A program made the position numbers and the translations under genes. The notes beneath the pieces are model-generated. The model saw only the letters and a list, made by a program, of their open reading frames with translations. It ran no database searches and had not been told where the DNA came from. Below are positions 5,806 to 12,318 of a stretch of 12,318 nucleotides of DNA, in pieces (positions within the stretch are counted from its first letter, which is position 1; the number at the start of each line of letters is the position of its first letter). Source of the DNA: Pseudomonadota bacterium (GTDB taxonomy: Bacteria; Pseudomonadota; Gammaproteobacteria; Burkholderiales; SG8-41); contig JAEYXO010000313.1 of the NCBI GenBank assembly GCA_023431245.1, forward strand, positions 1-12,318. Direction: 5' to 3'.

Positions 5806-6774
5806 TCAGGTCCTGCCGATCCAGCCGAAGGCCATGATCAGCGGCAGCGTCAGCCAGAACAGTATCGTACTCCAGCCGATCAGCAGTGCCGCCGCCGGCG
5901 CGTCAAGCCTGAAGCGGTCTGCCAGCAGCAGCGCGGTCATCATCACCGGCGTCGTGCCCTCGACCACGGCCGCGTACTGCGCCTCGGCCATGCGCGGATA
6001 GATCAGCGGCGCGACCAGCCAGATGATGAAGGGCGTCAGCAGCAGCTTGACGCCCGCCACCGCGAGAATCTCGCCGCGCGGCACCAGGTTGCGCCAGGGT
6101 ATGGTCATGCCGAGCACGAACAGGATCACCGGGATCGTCGCCTGGCCGATGAACTGCGTGGCTTTCACCAGCGGCTCGTAGGTCAGTCCCGTCTGCAGGC
6201 AGGCGAACCCCGCCAGGAAGGCCCAGATCGGCGGCATCGTCAGCATCACGCCCAGCACCGAGGGCTGCGCCGCGCCGCGGTCATGCGAGCCGAGACGGGT
6301 GGATATCCACACGCCGAGCGTCCACACCAGCGGCATCGTCATCAGCATGTCGTTGAACACGGCGTAGCGGATCGCCTCGGCGCCGAAGAAAAACACCAGC
6401 ACCGGCGCGCCGATGTTGAAGGTGTTGCCGAACATGCCGCCGACCATCAGCGCGGCGCGTGTCGGATCGGTCAGCCGCGGCCACAGCGGCAGTTTGTAGA
6501 GCAGCACATAAAGCACCGCGCCCGAGGCGAGCGAGCCGATGCCCACCAGCAGCGGCACCGACAGCAGCTCGCGGCTGACAGGCGTGCTCGAGGCCACGGC
6601 GAACAGGATGCAGGGATAAAACAGGTACATCACCAGCCGGTTGAGGCTGGAGCGCATCTGCTCGACATCGGTGTCGGGAAAGAAACGCGGCCACAGCGCG
6701 CCGGCACAGACCAGCAGCGACAGCGGCAGCATCACCTGCACCATCAGGTCGACGAGTTGTGCGGCGTAATTCAT
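5806..6774 (-). CDS. AEC (auxin efflux carrier) family permease
   Basis: Integral membrane protein of 322 residues with about ten hydrophobic segments in the five-plus-five layout of the AEC family (segments near 12-28, 46-62, 72-92, 104-130, 139-157, 171-193, 208-226, 235-258, 265-285 and 296-318). GGMFGNTFNIGAPVLVFFFG (112-131) matches the conserved GNxxxxGxP motif before a helix break, and TIPVILFVLGM (213-223) matches the second-half repeat. Bacterial members carry malonate, malate or other carboxylates, some as exporters. Direction and substrate are not readable here. The ATG at 6772-6774 has no clear ribosome-binding site; a GC hairpin lies just upstream. The gene ends 14 bp before the dehydrogenase TTG start. 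Its place beside carboxylate enzymes suggests transport of a pathway acid. Confidence 0.88.
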   Translation of the reverse strand: MNYAAQLVDLMVQVMLPLSLLVCAGALWPRFFPDTDVEQMRSSLNRLVMYLFYPCILFAVASSTPVSRELLSVPLLVGIGSLASGAVLYVLLYKLPLWPRLTDPTRAALMVGGMFGNTFNIGAPVLVFFFGAEAIRYAVFNDMLMTMPLVWTLGVWISTRLGSHDRGAAQPSVLGVMLTMPPIWAFLAGFACLQTGLTYEPLVKATQFIGQATIPVILFVLGMTIPWRNLVPRGEILAVAGVKLLLTPFIIWLVAPLIYPRMAEAQYAAVVEGTTPVMMTALLLADRFRLDAPAAALLIGWSTILFWLTLPLIMAFGWIGRT

Positions 6775-6844
6775 TGCAGGCAGCGGCGTTCTGCGCCGCC
6801 GGGAAGATTTATAAAAATATCAATTAAATCAAATACTTATAAAA
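6775..6844 (-). promoter_or_regulatory. AT-rich intergenic island with hairpin before the AEC gene
   Basis: Bases 6804-6845 are almost all A and T in otherwise GC-rich DNA. This is the largest break within the block from dctQ to the AEC gene, so an internal promoter is likely, but no hexamer pair with 16-18 bp spacing convinced me. GCGGCG-TTCTG-CGCCGC (6783-6799) forms a 6-bp hairpin that ends 8 nt before the AEC start codon, where a ribosome would bind. Confidence 0.45.
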
Positions 6845-7828
6845 TCACCTGCGGACATCCGGATTGACCAGATTGGGCGGGACCTCGCCCTTCAGCGCAG
6901 CCACCAGGTTGCGCGCCGCGAGCATCGCCATCGCCTTGCGCGTGGCCTCGGTCGAACTGCCGATGTGCGGCGCCAGCACCACGTTGTCGAGTCCGAGAAA
7001 TTCCGGATTGAGCTTCGGCTCGTTCTCGTAGACATCGAGTCCGGCGCCGCGGATCGTGCCCTGCTTCAGCGCGGCAACCAGCGCCGCATCGTCGACCACG
7101 CCGCCGCGCGTCGAATTGATCAGGATCGCCGAGCGTTTCATCTGCTTCAGCTGCGCCGCGCCGATCAGGTGGTGCGTTTCCGGCGAGTACGGCACCTGCA
7201 GCACGACGAAATCGGATTGTGTCAGCAGCTCGTCCAAGGACACATATGCCGCGTTGCACTTGCGCTCCAGCTCCGGCGCGATGCGCTTGCGGTTGTGGTA
7301 CAGCACCTTCATCTCGAAACCCAGCGCGCGGCGCGCGATGGCCTGGCCGATTCGTCCCATGCCGACGATGCCCAGCGTCGCGTGATGCACATCGACGCCC
7401 AGCCACTGCTTGAGCCGCCAGCCGGTCCACTCGCCGGCGCGGATGCGGCGCTCGACCTCGGTGATGCGCCGCGCGGTGCCCAGCATCAGCGCCCAGGCGA
7501 GGTCGGCCGTGCTGTCATCGAGCACCCCCGGCGTGTTGGTCGCCATCACGCCGCGCGCGGTGCAGGCCGGCACATCGATGTTGTTGTAGCCGACGGCGAT
7601 ATTGGCCACCGCCTTCAGCCGCGGCGCGCGCGCCAAAAGCGCGGCATCCACCCTGTCGGTCAGCGCGCACATCAGCCCGTCGCAGGCCGCCAGCGCCGCG
7701 GCCAGCGCATCCGGCGCATAGGGAAGGTCCTTCTGGTTGTCGATGACCTCGCAGTGCGCGCGCAGGTAATCGAGGGTTTCGTCAAAGACTTCGCGGGTCA
7801 CCAGCACCCGGGGTTTGTGCTCGCTCAT
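6845..7828 (-). CDS. D-2-hydroxyacid dehydrogenase (glyoxylate/hydroxypyruvate reductase-like)
   Basis: Cytosolic NAD(P)H-dependent dehydrogenase of 327 residues, normal for the D-isomer-specific 2-hydroxyacid dehydrogenase family. Visible are VANIAVGYNNID (74-85) of the substrate domain, the nucleotide-binding GIVGMGRIGQAIARR (153-167) and the catalytic triad Arg241 (NSTRGGVVDD), Glu270 (YENEP) and His288 (LAPHIGSST). The cofactor strand ends in LYHNRKR with basic residues and no Asp, which suggests NADPH. Together with the AVGYNNID motif this favours a GhrB/glyoxylate reductase-type enzyme. Glyoxylate is the expected product of the nearby lyase, so reduction to glycolate is a reasonable but unproved role. 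I chose the ATG at 7826-7828; a TTG three codons upstream is in frame but also lacks a good ribosome-binding site. It lies 17 bp after the amidase gene. Confidence 0.92.
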   Translation of the reverse strand: MSEHKPRVLVTREVFDETLDYLRAHCEVIDNQKDLPYAPDALAAALAACDGLMCALTDRVDAALLARAPRLKAVANIAVGYNNIDVPACTARGVMATNTPGVLDDSTADLAWALMLGTARRITEVERRIRAGEWTGWRLKQWLGVDVHHATLGIVGMGRIGQAIARRALGFEMKVLYHNRKRIAPELERKCNAAYVSLDELLTQSDFVVLQVPYSPETHHLIGAAQLKQMKRSAILINSTRGGVVDDAALVAALKQGTIRGAGLDVYENEPKLNPEFLGLDNVVLAPHIGSSTEATRKAMAMLAARNLVAALKGEVPPNLVNPDVRR

Positions 7829-7845
7829 GGTCTGCAATCGGGAAA

Positions 7846-9150
7846 TTAGGATCCGGAAAAGTTTTCGGCCAGCCAGCGCGCCGCGCGCAGCAGCCGCGCA
7901 TCACCGCCACGCGGTGCCACCAGCTGCACACCCAGCGGCAGGCCGGCGGGGCCGCGCAGCAGCGGCAGGCTCAGCGCCGGCATGCCGCAGAAGGTCCACA
8001 GGGTACAGAAAGCGGGGTCTCCGGTCGACCCCAGACCGCGCGGCGCCTCGCCTGCCACCGCCGGCGTGAGTATTGCGTCGTACTGCTCGAAGACGGGTTC
8101 AAAGGCGGCATTGACTTCCGGGATCTGCGCCAGCGCCTCCCGGTAATCCGCCGCCGCGACTGCAAGGCCGCGTTCGATCTGCCCCTGCAGTGAAACCGAC
8201 AGGCGTTCGCGGCCCTGCGCCCACTCCGCTGCAAAGTTTTCGGCAATTTCCGCTTCCATCACGCAGCGGTGCCAGTCCCAGGCCGGCGCGGCCGCCGCGG
8301 GCATCCCGCATTCCGCCGCGCCGATTCCGGCGGCCAGCGCCTCGATCGCCGCGCGGGCATGGGCTTCAACCCGGGGCCATTGCAGCGTCCTGACCAGGGC
8401 AATCCGCGGGCGCGACGGCCCGGGCCCCGTCACCGCCGCCAGCAGTTCGGGCCGGCCCCGTGCATCACAGAGGGTTTCAGCGAGCAGTGCAAGGTCGACC
8501 ACGTTGCCCGCGAACACGCCGACCTGGTCGAAGGTCTGCGACTGGCGCAGCACGCCGTCGCGCGGAATCAGTCCCGCCGTCGGCTTGTAGCCCCAGACGC
8601 CGCAGAAGGCCGCGGGCCGCAGCACCGATCCGTTGGTCTGGGTGCCCACCGCCAGCGGCACCATGCCGGCGGCAACCGCCGCAGCCGAGCCGCTGGAGGA
8701 GCCGCCGGGCGTGTGCCCGGGATGGTGCGGATTGCGCGTCTTGCCCGGCGCATAGGTGGCCAGCTCGGTGGTCACGGTCTTGCCCATGATCACCGCTCCG
8801 GCGGCTCGCAGCCGCGCCACCAGCGCCGCGTCCGCAGCCGGGCGCCGGCCGGCATGCAGCACGGTGCCGTTCTCGGTGGGCATGTCGGCGGTGTCGATGA
8901 TGTCCTTGATGCCCACCGGCAGGCCGTGCAGCGGACCGCAGGGCCGCCCTTCTGCACGACGGCGGTCCGCATCGCGCGCCTGTGCGATGACGAGCTGCGG
9001 ATCAAGGAAAGCCCAGGCCTCGATCGCAGGATCCGTCGCCGCAATGCGCTCGAGACAGCGCAGCGCCAGCGCCTCGGCACTGATGCCGCCATCGCGCAGG
9101 CCGCGCGCGAGTTCCAGCGCGCCCTGCGCCTGCTGCCGGGATTCAGGCAA
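7846..9150 (-). CDS. Amidase-signature family hydrolase
   Basis: Ser-cisSer-Lys amidase of 434 residues. The catalytic set is visible: Lys82 in LPVGIKDIIDTADMPTENG, cis-Ser151 in PGGSSSGSAAAVAAG and nucleophile Ser175 in GTQTNGSVLRPAAFCG. Spacing between the two serines (24 residues) matches malonamidase E2. The residue before GS is Asn where Gly is most common. The rest runs through GYKPTAGLIPRDGV to a typical C-terminal LPLGVQLVAPRGGDARLLRAA. Family members hydrolyse diverse amides, and some act in amidotransferase complexes; no gatB or gatC is near, so a catabolic amidase is more likely. The substrate is unknown. The only start that keeps the N-terminus is TTG (9148-9150), 15 nt after the dctM stop and in the same frame, with no clear ribosome-binding site; translation probably depends on dctM. 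Confidence 0.9.
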   Translation of the reverse strand: MPESRQQAQGALELARGLRDGGISAEALALRCLERIAATDPAIEAWAFLDPQLVIAQARDADRRRAEGRPCGPLHGLPVGIKDIIDTADMPTENGTVLHAGRRPAADAALVARLRAAGAVIMGKTVTTELATYAPGKTRNPHHPGHTPGGSSSGSAAAVAAGMVPLAVGTQTNGSVLRPAAFCGVWGYKPTAGLIPRDGVLRQSQTFDQVGVFAGNVVDLALLAETLCDARGRPELLAAVTGPGPSRPRIALVRTLQWPRVEAHARAAIEALAAGIGAAECGMPAAAAPAWDWHRCVMEAEIAENFAAEWAQGRERLSVSLQGQIERGLAVAAADYREALAQIPEVNAAFEPVFEQYDAILTPAVAGEAPRGLGSTGDPAFCTLWTFCGMPALSLPLLRGPAGLPLGVQLVAPRGGDARLLRAARWLAENFSGS

Positions 9151-9165
9151 TGACGGCGGCCCGGA

Positions 9166-11187
9166 TCAGCGGTAAAGCAGCTGCGGCAGCCACAGGCCGA
9201 TGCCCGGAAAGGTGTAGAGCAGGATCAGCGCAATGACCTGTATGCCCATGAACGGCATCATCCCGAGGAAGATCTGGTTCAGCGTGACATGCGGCGGCGC
9301 GACCCCCTTCAGGTAGAAGGCCGACATCGCCACCGGCGGCGACAGGAAGGCCGTCTGCAGGTTCAGCGCCACCAGCAGGCCGAAGAACAGCGGGTCGATG
9401 CCGAACTTGGGCAGCAAGGGGATGAAGATCGGCATGAAGATGACGATGATCTCGGTCCATTCCAGCGGCCAGCCGAGGATGAAAATGATGCACTGGGCGA
9501 GGATCATGAACTGGATCGGCGTCAGCCCCAGCGACAGCACCCAGTTCTCGATGATCTGCTGGCCGCCCAGCAGCGCGAACGCCGCCGAGAAGATCGCCGA
9601 GCCGACGAACAGCCAGCACACCATTGCGCTGGTCTTGGCGGTCAGGAACGAGGATTCCTTCAGTATCACGCCCAGTTCCTTGACCGTGGTGCCGACCGCG
9701 GCGAAGCCCGGATTGCCGCGCTGGTGCGCGATGTAGCGGTAGACCGCCGCCAGCACGAAACCGCCGAAGGCACCGACGGCCGCCGCCTCGGTGGGGGTGG
9801 CGAAGCCGAACACGATCGATCCCAGCACGGCGAGGATCAGGATCGACAGCGGAAAGAACGAGCCCAGCAGCAGCTTGAAAATCTCGAAGCGCTGCCAGGT
9901 CCACAGGGCATAGATCAGCACCAGCATCGTCACACCGATGCCGGCCATGACCCAGAACCAGAGCGGCACCGGACGCTGTTCGGCAACGGGGGCCGGCGGC
10001 TCGGACAGTGCGGCGGGCGGCTCTGCCGGAGCAGCCGTTCCGGCCTCGCCGGCCGCCTGCTCCGTGCCCGGCGGCTCCTGCAATCCCGTGTTTTCCGCGG
10101 GTTTCTCCCCCGTGCTTTCAGCCGGCGGCTCCTGCAAGCCGGTGCTGCCCGAAGGTTCCTGCAGGCCGGTTTCCTGCTTCGGTTCGGAATAGAAGGAGCT
10201 GCCGGCCTCAACCAGCCCCGAAGTGTCGAACTCTTCCACCGGTGCGGTCGCCGCCCGGTAGCTGAATGCGAGCACGGCCGCAATCACCAGCGCCGGCAGC
10301 AGAGACACGAAGAGTTGCCCGGCCACCGTGCGCCCCGGGACGCCGCTGCCGCCGCCCAGCGCGCGGAAAAGGCCGAGGGTCGCGTGGCGCCCCCGCGCCG
10401 CCAGCGTCTGCGCGAATGCCGGCAGTTCCACCCGCCGTTCGCTGTCCGGCAGCGGCGGCATCAGCTTCGGCTTGATCATCGCGAGCACGATCACGTAACC
10501 GACATAGAGCGCCGCCAGCATCAGGCCCGGGAAAAACGCCCCTGCGTAGAGCTGCACCACCGACACGCCGGCCGTCGCGCCATAGACGATCAGCAGCACC
10601 GAGGGCGGGATCAGGATGCCGAGGCAGCCGCCGGCGGTCACTGAACCCGCGGCGATCTGCGTGTGATAACCCGCGCGCAGCATCGCCGGCAGCGCCAGCA
10701 GACCCATCAGAGTCACCACCGCGCCGACAATGCCGGTGGCGGTCGCAAAAATCGCGCAGGTGACGATGGTCGCAACCGCCAGTGAACCCGGCAGGCGCGC
10801 CAGCGCCAGGTGCAGGCTCTTGAACAGGCGCTCGATCAGCGCCGCGCGTTCGACCAGGTAGCCCATGAACACGAACAGCGGCACCGCGATCAGCACGTCG
10901 TTGGACATCACGCCGTAGGTCCGCTGCACCATCAGGTCGAGCACCTGCCGGGTGGCCATGTCGGGGTCGACACTGCGGTAAAAGAACCATGAAAACATCA
11001 CGCCCATGCCCATCAGCGTGAACGCCGTCGGGAAGCCGAGCATGATCGCGACCACCACCAGCGCCAGCATCAGCAGGCCGAGTGCGCCGTTGGTCATCTC
11101 GGTCCAGGGCGTCAGGATCAGCACCGGGATCACGATCAGCGCCATGATCACGAAGCCGAACCACAGCTCCTTGCGCATCCTGATCAT
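9166..11187 (-). CDS. dctM: TRAP transporter large permease (DctM/FcbT3-like) with central repeat-bearing insert
   Basis: Inner-membrane ion-coupled permease subunit of 673 residues; common DctM proteins have about 425. The N-terminal half has GGCLGILIPPSVLLIVYG (186-203) and the C-terminal half has GFATPTEAAAVGAFGG (461-476), both diagnostic. Between them lies an insert of roughly 200 residues: a basic stretch (250-288), a membrane segment (290-309), a Pro/Glu/Ala-rich loop (313-406) with three TGLQEP repeats, and a second membrane segment (407-429). The core is otherwise intact, so this is not an obvious pseudogene. With its neighbours it fits the mannitol/chloroaromatic (FcbT) TRAP group, some of which have longer large subunits. 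The start ATG (11185-11187) overlaps the dctQ stop as ATGA and follows AAGGGGG; the longer frame upstream lies inside dctQ. The ligand is unknown. Confidence 0.92.
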   Translation of the reverse strand: MIRMRKELWFGFVIMALIVIPVLILTPWTEMTNGALGLLMLALVVVAIMLGFPTAFTLMGMGVMFSWFFYRSVDPDMATRQVLDLMVQRTYGVMSNDVLIAVPLFVFMGYLVERAALIERLFKSLHLALARLPGSLAVATIVTCAIFATATGIVGAVVTLMGLLALPAMLRAGYHTQIAAGSVTAGGCLGILIPPSVLLIVYGATAGVSVVQLYAGAFFPGLMLAALYVGYVIVLAMIKPKLMPPLPDSERRVELPAFAQTLAARGRHATLGLFRALGGGSGVPGRTVAGQLFVSLLPALVIAAVLAFSYRAATAPVEEFDTSGLVEAGSSFYSEPKQETGLQEPSGSTGLQEPPAESTGEKPAENTGLQEPPGTEQAAGEAGTAAPAEPPAALSEPPAPVAEQRPVPLWFWVMAGIGVTMLVLIYALWTWQRFEIFKLLLGSFFPLSILILAVLGSIVFGFATPTEAAAVGAFGGFVLAAVYRYIAHQRGNPGFAAVGTTVKELGVILKESSFLTAKTSAMVCWLFVGSAIFSAAFALLGGQQIIENWVLSLGLTPIQFMILAQCIIFILGWPLEWTEIIVIFMPIFIPLLPKFGIDPLFFGLLVALNLQTAFLSPPVAMSAFYLKGVAPPHVTLNQIFLGMMPFMGIQVIALILLYTFPGIGLWLPQLLYR
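10070..10171 (-). repeat. Three TGLQEP-coding repeats inside dctM
   Basis: Copies of about 21 bp lie at 10151-10171, 10124-10144 and 10070-10090. They encode TGLQEPS (340-346), TGLQEPP (349-355) and TGLQEPP (367-373); a degenerate TGEKPAE lies between the last two. Codons differ synonymously between copies (for example CTG or TTG, GAA or GAG), so the duplication is not very recent and the peptide seems to have been kept. Confidence 0.85.
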
Positions 11188-11783
11188 GCCGCCCCCTTGC
11201 CGGCAGTGCCGGTTTCGTCGGCGTGGACCATTTCCTTCAGCTTGTCGACATCGACCTCCTCGACATCCTCGCCGCGTGAAGGCCATGCACCGTTGCGCAG
11301 GCAGATGATGCAGCGGGCGATTTCAACAAGGCCCTGCAGCAGCAGGACCGCACCGGCCAGCGGAATCACCGTCTTGAAGGGGTAGACCGGCGGGCCGTCG
11401 GCGGTGATGTTCGAATGTTCGTTGATCGCCCAGGACTCGGCGGCGTAGAAATACCCGGCGTAGGTCAGTGCAATCACGCCGGGAATGAAAAACACGAAGT
11501 AGAGCAGGAGGTCCAGCGTGGCCTGGGTGCGCGGCCGGAAAAACCCGTACAGCACGTCGCCGCGCACATGGCCGTTCTTCGACAGCGTGTAGGCGCCCGC
11601 CATCATGAACAGCGTGCCGTAGAGCATGATCATCGCGTCGAAGGCCCAGGCATGCGGGGCATCGAGCGCGTAACGGGAAAACACCTCCCAGGAAATCAGC
11701 AGCGTCAGTCCGACGATCAGCCAGGAAAAGGCCTGGCCGACGAAAGTGCTGAGCTTGTCGACAAAAAGCAGCAGTTTCTGCAT
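11184..11783 (-). CDS. dctQ: TRAP transporter small permease (DctQ/FcbT2-like)
   Basis: Small membrane subunit of a TRAP transporter, 199 residues, with four predicted membrane segments (about 17-36, 48-67, 91-112 and 136-157). It has the family block LISWEVFSRYALDAPHAWAF (29-48) and LSKNGHVRGDVLYGFFRPRT (67-86), and PPVYPFKTVIPLAG (131-144), which resembles the FcbT2 group from memory. The C-terminal tail after WPSRGEDVEEVDVD is acidic and cytosolic by prediction. The ATG at 11781-11783 follows AAGGGAAG with 9-nt spacing; another ATG 7 nt upstream is out of frame. It overlaps dctM by 4 nt (ATGA), which implies translational coupling and 1:1 production. It is separated from the binding-protein gene by an intrinsic terminator. 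Confidence 0.93.
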   Translation of the reverse strand: MQKLLLFVDKLSTFVGQAFSWLIVGLTLLISWEVFSRYALDAPHAWAFDAMIMLYGTLFMMAGAYTLSKNGHVRGDVLYGFFRPRTQATLDLLLYFVFFIPGVIALTYAGYFYAAESWAINEHSNITADGPPVYPFKTVIPLAGAVLLLQGLVEIARCIICLRNGAWPSRGEDVEEVDVDKLKEMVHADETGTAGKGAA

Positions 11784-11826
11784 GTTGCATCGCTTCCCTT
11801 GGGGCGGCCGGCACGACGGCCACGGC

Positions 11827-11860
11827 TAAAAAAAACACCATCCGGGTGACCGGATGGTGT
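11827..11860 (-). terminator. Strong intrinsic terminator between dctP and dctQ
   Basis: ACACCATCCGG (11835-11845) and CCGGATGGTGT (11850-11860) form a perfect 11-bp stem with a 4-nt loop. On the - strand the stem runs into a tract of T (complement of A 11828-11835). It lies 27 nt past the dctP stop and 44 nt before the dctQ start, with all genes on the same strand, so it should reduce or separate permease transcription from that of the binding protein. Confidence 0.92.
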
Positions 11861-11887
11861 CTCGTGTCTTGCAGGACGGCGTTCCGC

Positions 11888-12318
11888 TCAGGACTTCTTC
11901 TTGGCGGCCGCCGGCTTCTTGCCGAAATAATGGTTGTAGGCCATTCGGCGGTTGACGTTGGTGTCGAGGTCCCAGCGCACCGCGCGCTCGGCGAACTTGC
12001 GCTGAGACTCCTCGATCTCGCGGAACAGCGCGTTGTCCTTGCGCTTGGCCGCCGCGGCGTCGTAGCCGGTGAGTTGCGCCTGCAGGATGGCATCCGGCGT
12101 CTTGTAGAAGCGCACGCCCTGCTTCTGCTGCATCTCGACGTAGTCCTGGGAATAGCGGTCGACCGCCTTCCACGACATGTCGGCCGATGCGGCCTCGACG
12201 GCATTCTCGATGATCGACTTCATTCTCGCGGGCAGCGCGTTGAACTTGCCCTTGTTGAACATGATCTCGAACTGCTCGGCGTTCTGGTGGAAGCTCTGCA
12301 GCATGCAGACCTTGGACA
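11888..12318 (-). CDS. dctP: TRAP transporter solute-binding protein, C-terminal part (5' end outside window)
   Basis: The last 142 residues of a periplasmic TRAP substrate-binding protein; the frame is open through the right edge, so the start and signal peptide lie beyond it. The visible part begins SKVCMLQSFHQNAEQFEI and continues with NKGKFNALPARMKSIIENA and DMSWKAVDRYSQDYVE, which match the C-terminal lobe of the DctP-like mannitol/chloroaromatic (FcbT1, COG4663-type) group from memory. The ATG at 12302-12304 is internal. The protein ends in a Lys/Ala tail (KKPAAAKKKS), unusual for a periplasmic protein but not disabling. Its ligand-binding residues are mostly outside the window. Followed by a strong terminator, then dctQ and dctM, which gives the classic binding protein, small, large order. 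Confidence 0.92.
   Translation of the reverse strand, partial: SKVCMLQSFHQNAEQFEIMFNKGKFNALPARMKSIIENAVEAASADMSWKAVDRYSQDYVEMQQKQGVRFYKTPDAILQAQLTGYDAAAAKRKDNALFREIEESQRKFAERAVRWDLDTNVNRRMAYNHYFGKKPAAAKKKS

Noticed and set aside
8269..9153. Open frame of 294 codons on + opposite the amidase gene
   Set aside because: Antisense to an intact amidase with its full catalytic set; Arg/His/Gly-rich composition and no recognisable domain.
9289..10644. Long open frame of 451 codons on + opposite dctM
   Set aside because: It is antisense to a clear DctM with family motifs. Its predicted protein is His/Arg/Gln-rich low-complexity, as expected for the complement of GC-rich coding DNA.
11188..11286. Upstream extension of dctM by 33 codons
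   Set aside because: It lies inside dctQ, is Arg/Gly-rich, and the ATGA overlap with AAGGGGG gives a normal coupled start.

Overview
High-G+C bacterial DNA with one conspicuously AT-rich intergenic region. A phasin of the PHA-granule family, a tripartite (TRAP) transporter of the mannitol/chloroaromatic (FcbT) type, and general gene style point to a proteobacterium, most likely a betaproteobacterium (Burkholderiales/Rhodocyclales-like). This is inferred from gene families, not from a marker gene. No RNA gene, insertion sequence, phage gene or CRISPR array was seen.

Left part (1-2578): the 3' end of a sensor histidine kinase on + converges on a HinT-type HIT hydrolase on -. hinT is divergent from a phasin gene (phaP) across a 290-bp AT-rich region. 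That region holds a consensus sigma-70 promoter (TTGACA-16 bp-TATAAT) and two nearly identical ATTG(A)TGCRRTGCAAT sites, probable targets of a PhaR-type repressor. phaP ends at a strong hairpin terminator that can also serve the convergent genes.

Right part (2579-12318): ten genes all on the - strand, read from the right edge leftward. They are a TRAP solute-binding protein (partial), an intrinsic terminator, dctQ and dctM (overlapping ATGA), an amidase-signature enzyme, a D-2-hydroxyacid dehydrogenase, an AT-rich gap, an AEC-family permease, a 3-hydroxyisobutyrate dehydrogenase/tartronate semialdehyde reductase-like enzyme, a malyl-CoA lyase-like enzyme, a two-CBS-domain protein and a CinA-N-like protein. 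Short gaps and overlaps in most of the block suggest one or two operons.

Working hypothesis (inference): the block imports an organic acid or amide by TRAP and/or AEC carriers, hydrolyses an amide, and handles the acyl-CoA and 2-hydroxy/2-oxo acid products. The lyase would release glyoxylate (or pyruvate) and the two dehydrogenases would reduce the oxo-acid or semialdehyde. The substrate cannot be read from sequence. The most unusual single item is the DctM permease, which is about 250 residues longer than usual because of a central insert with two extra predicted membrane segments and a Pro/Glu-rich loop carrying three TGLQEP repeats. I found no clear evidence of a wholly new system; the rest is recognisable metabolic and regulatory content.
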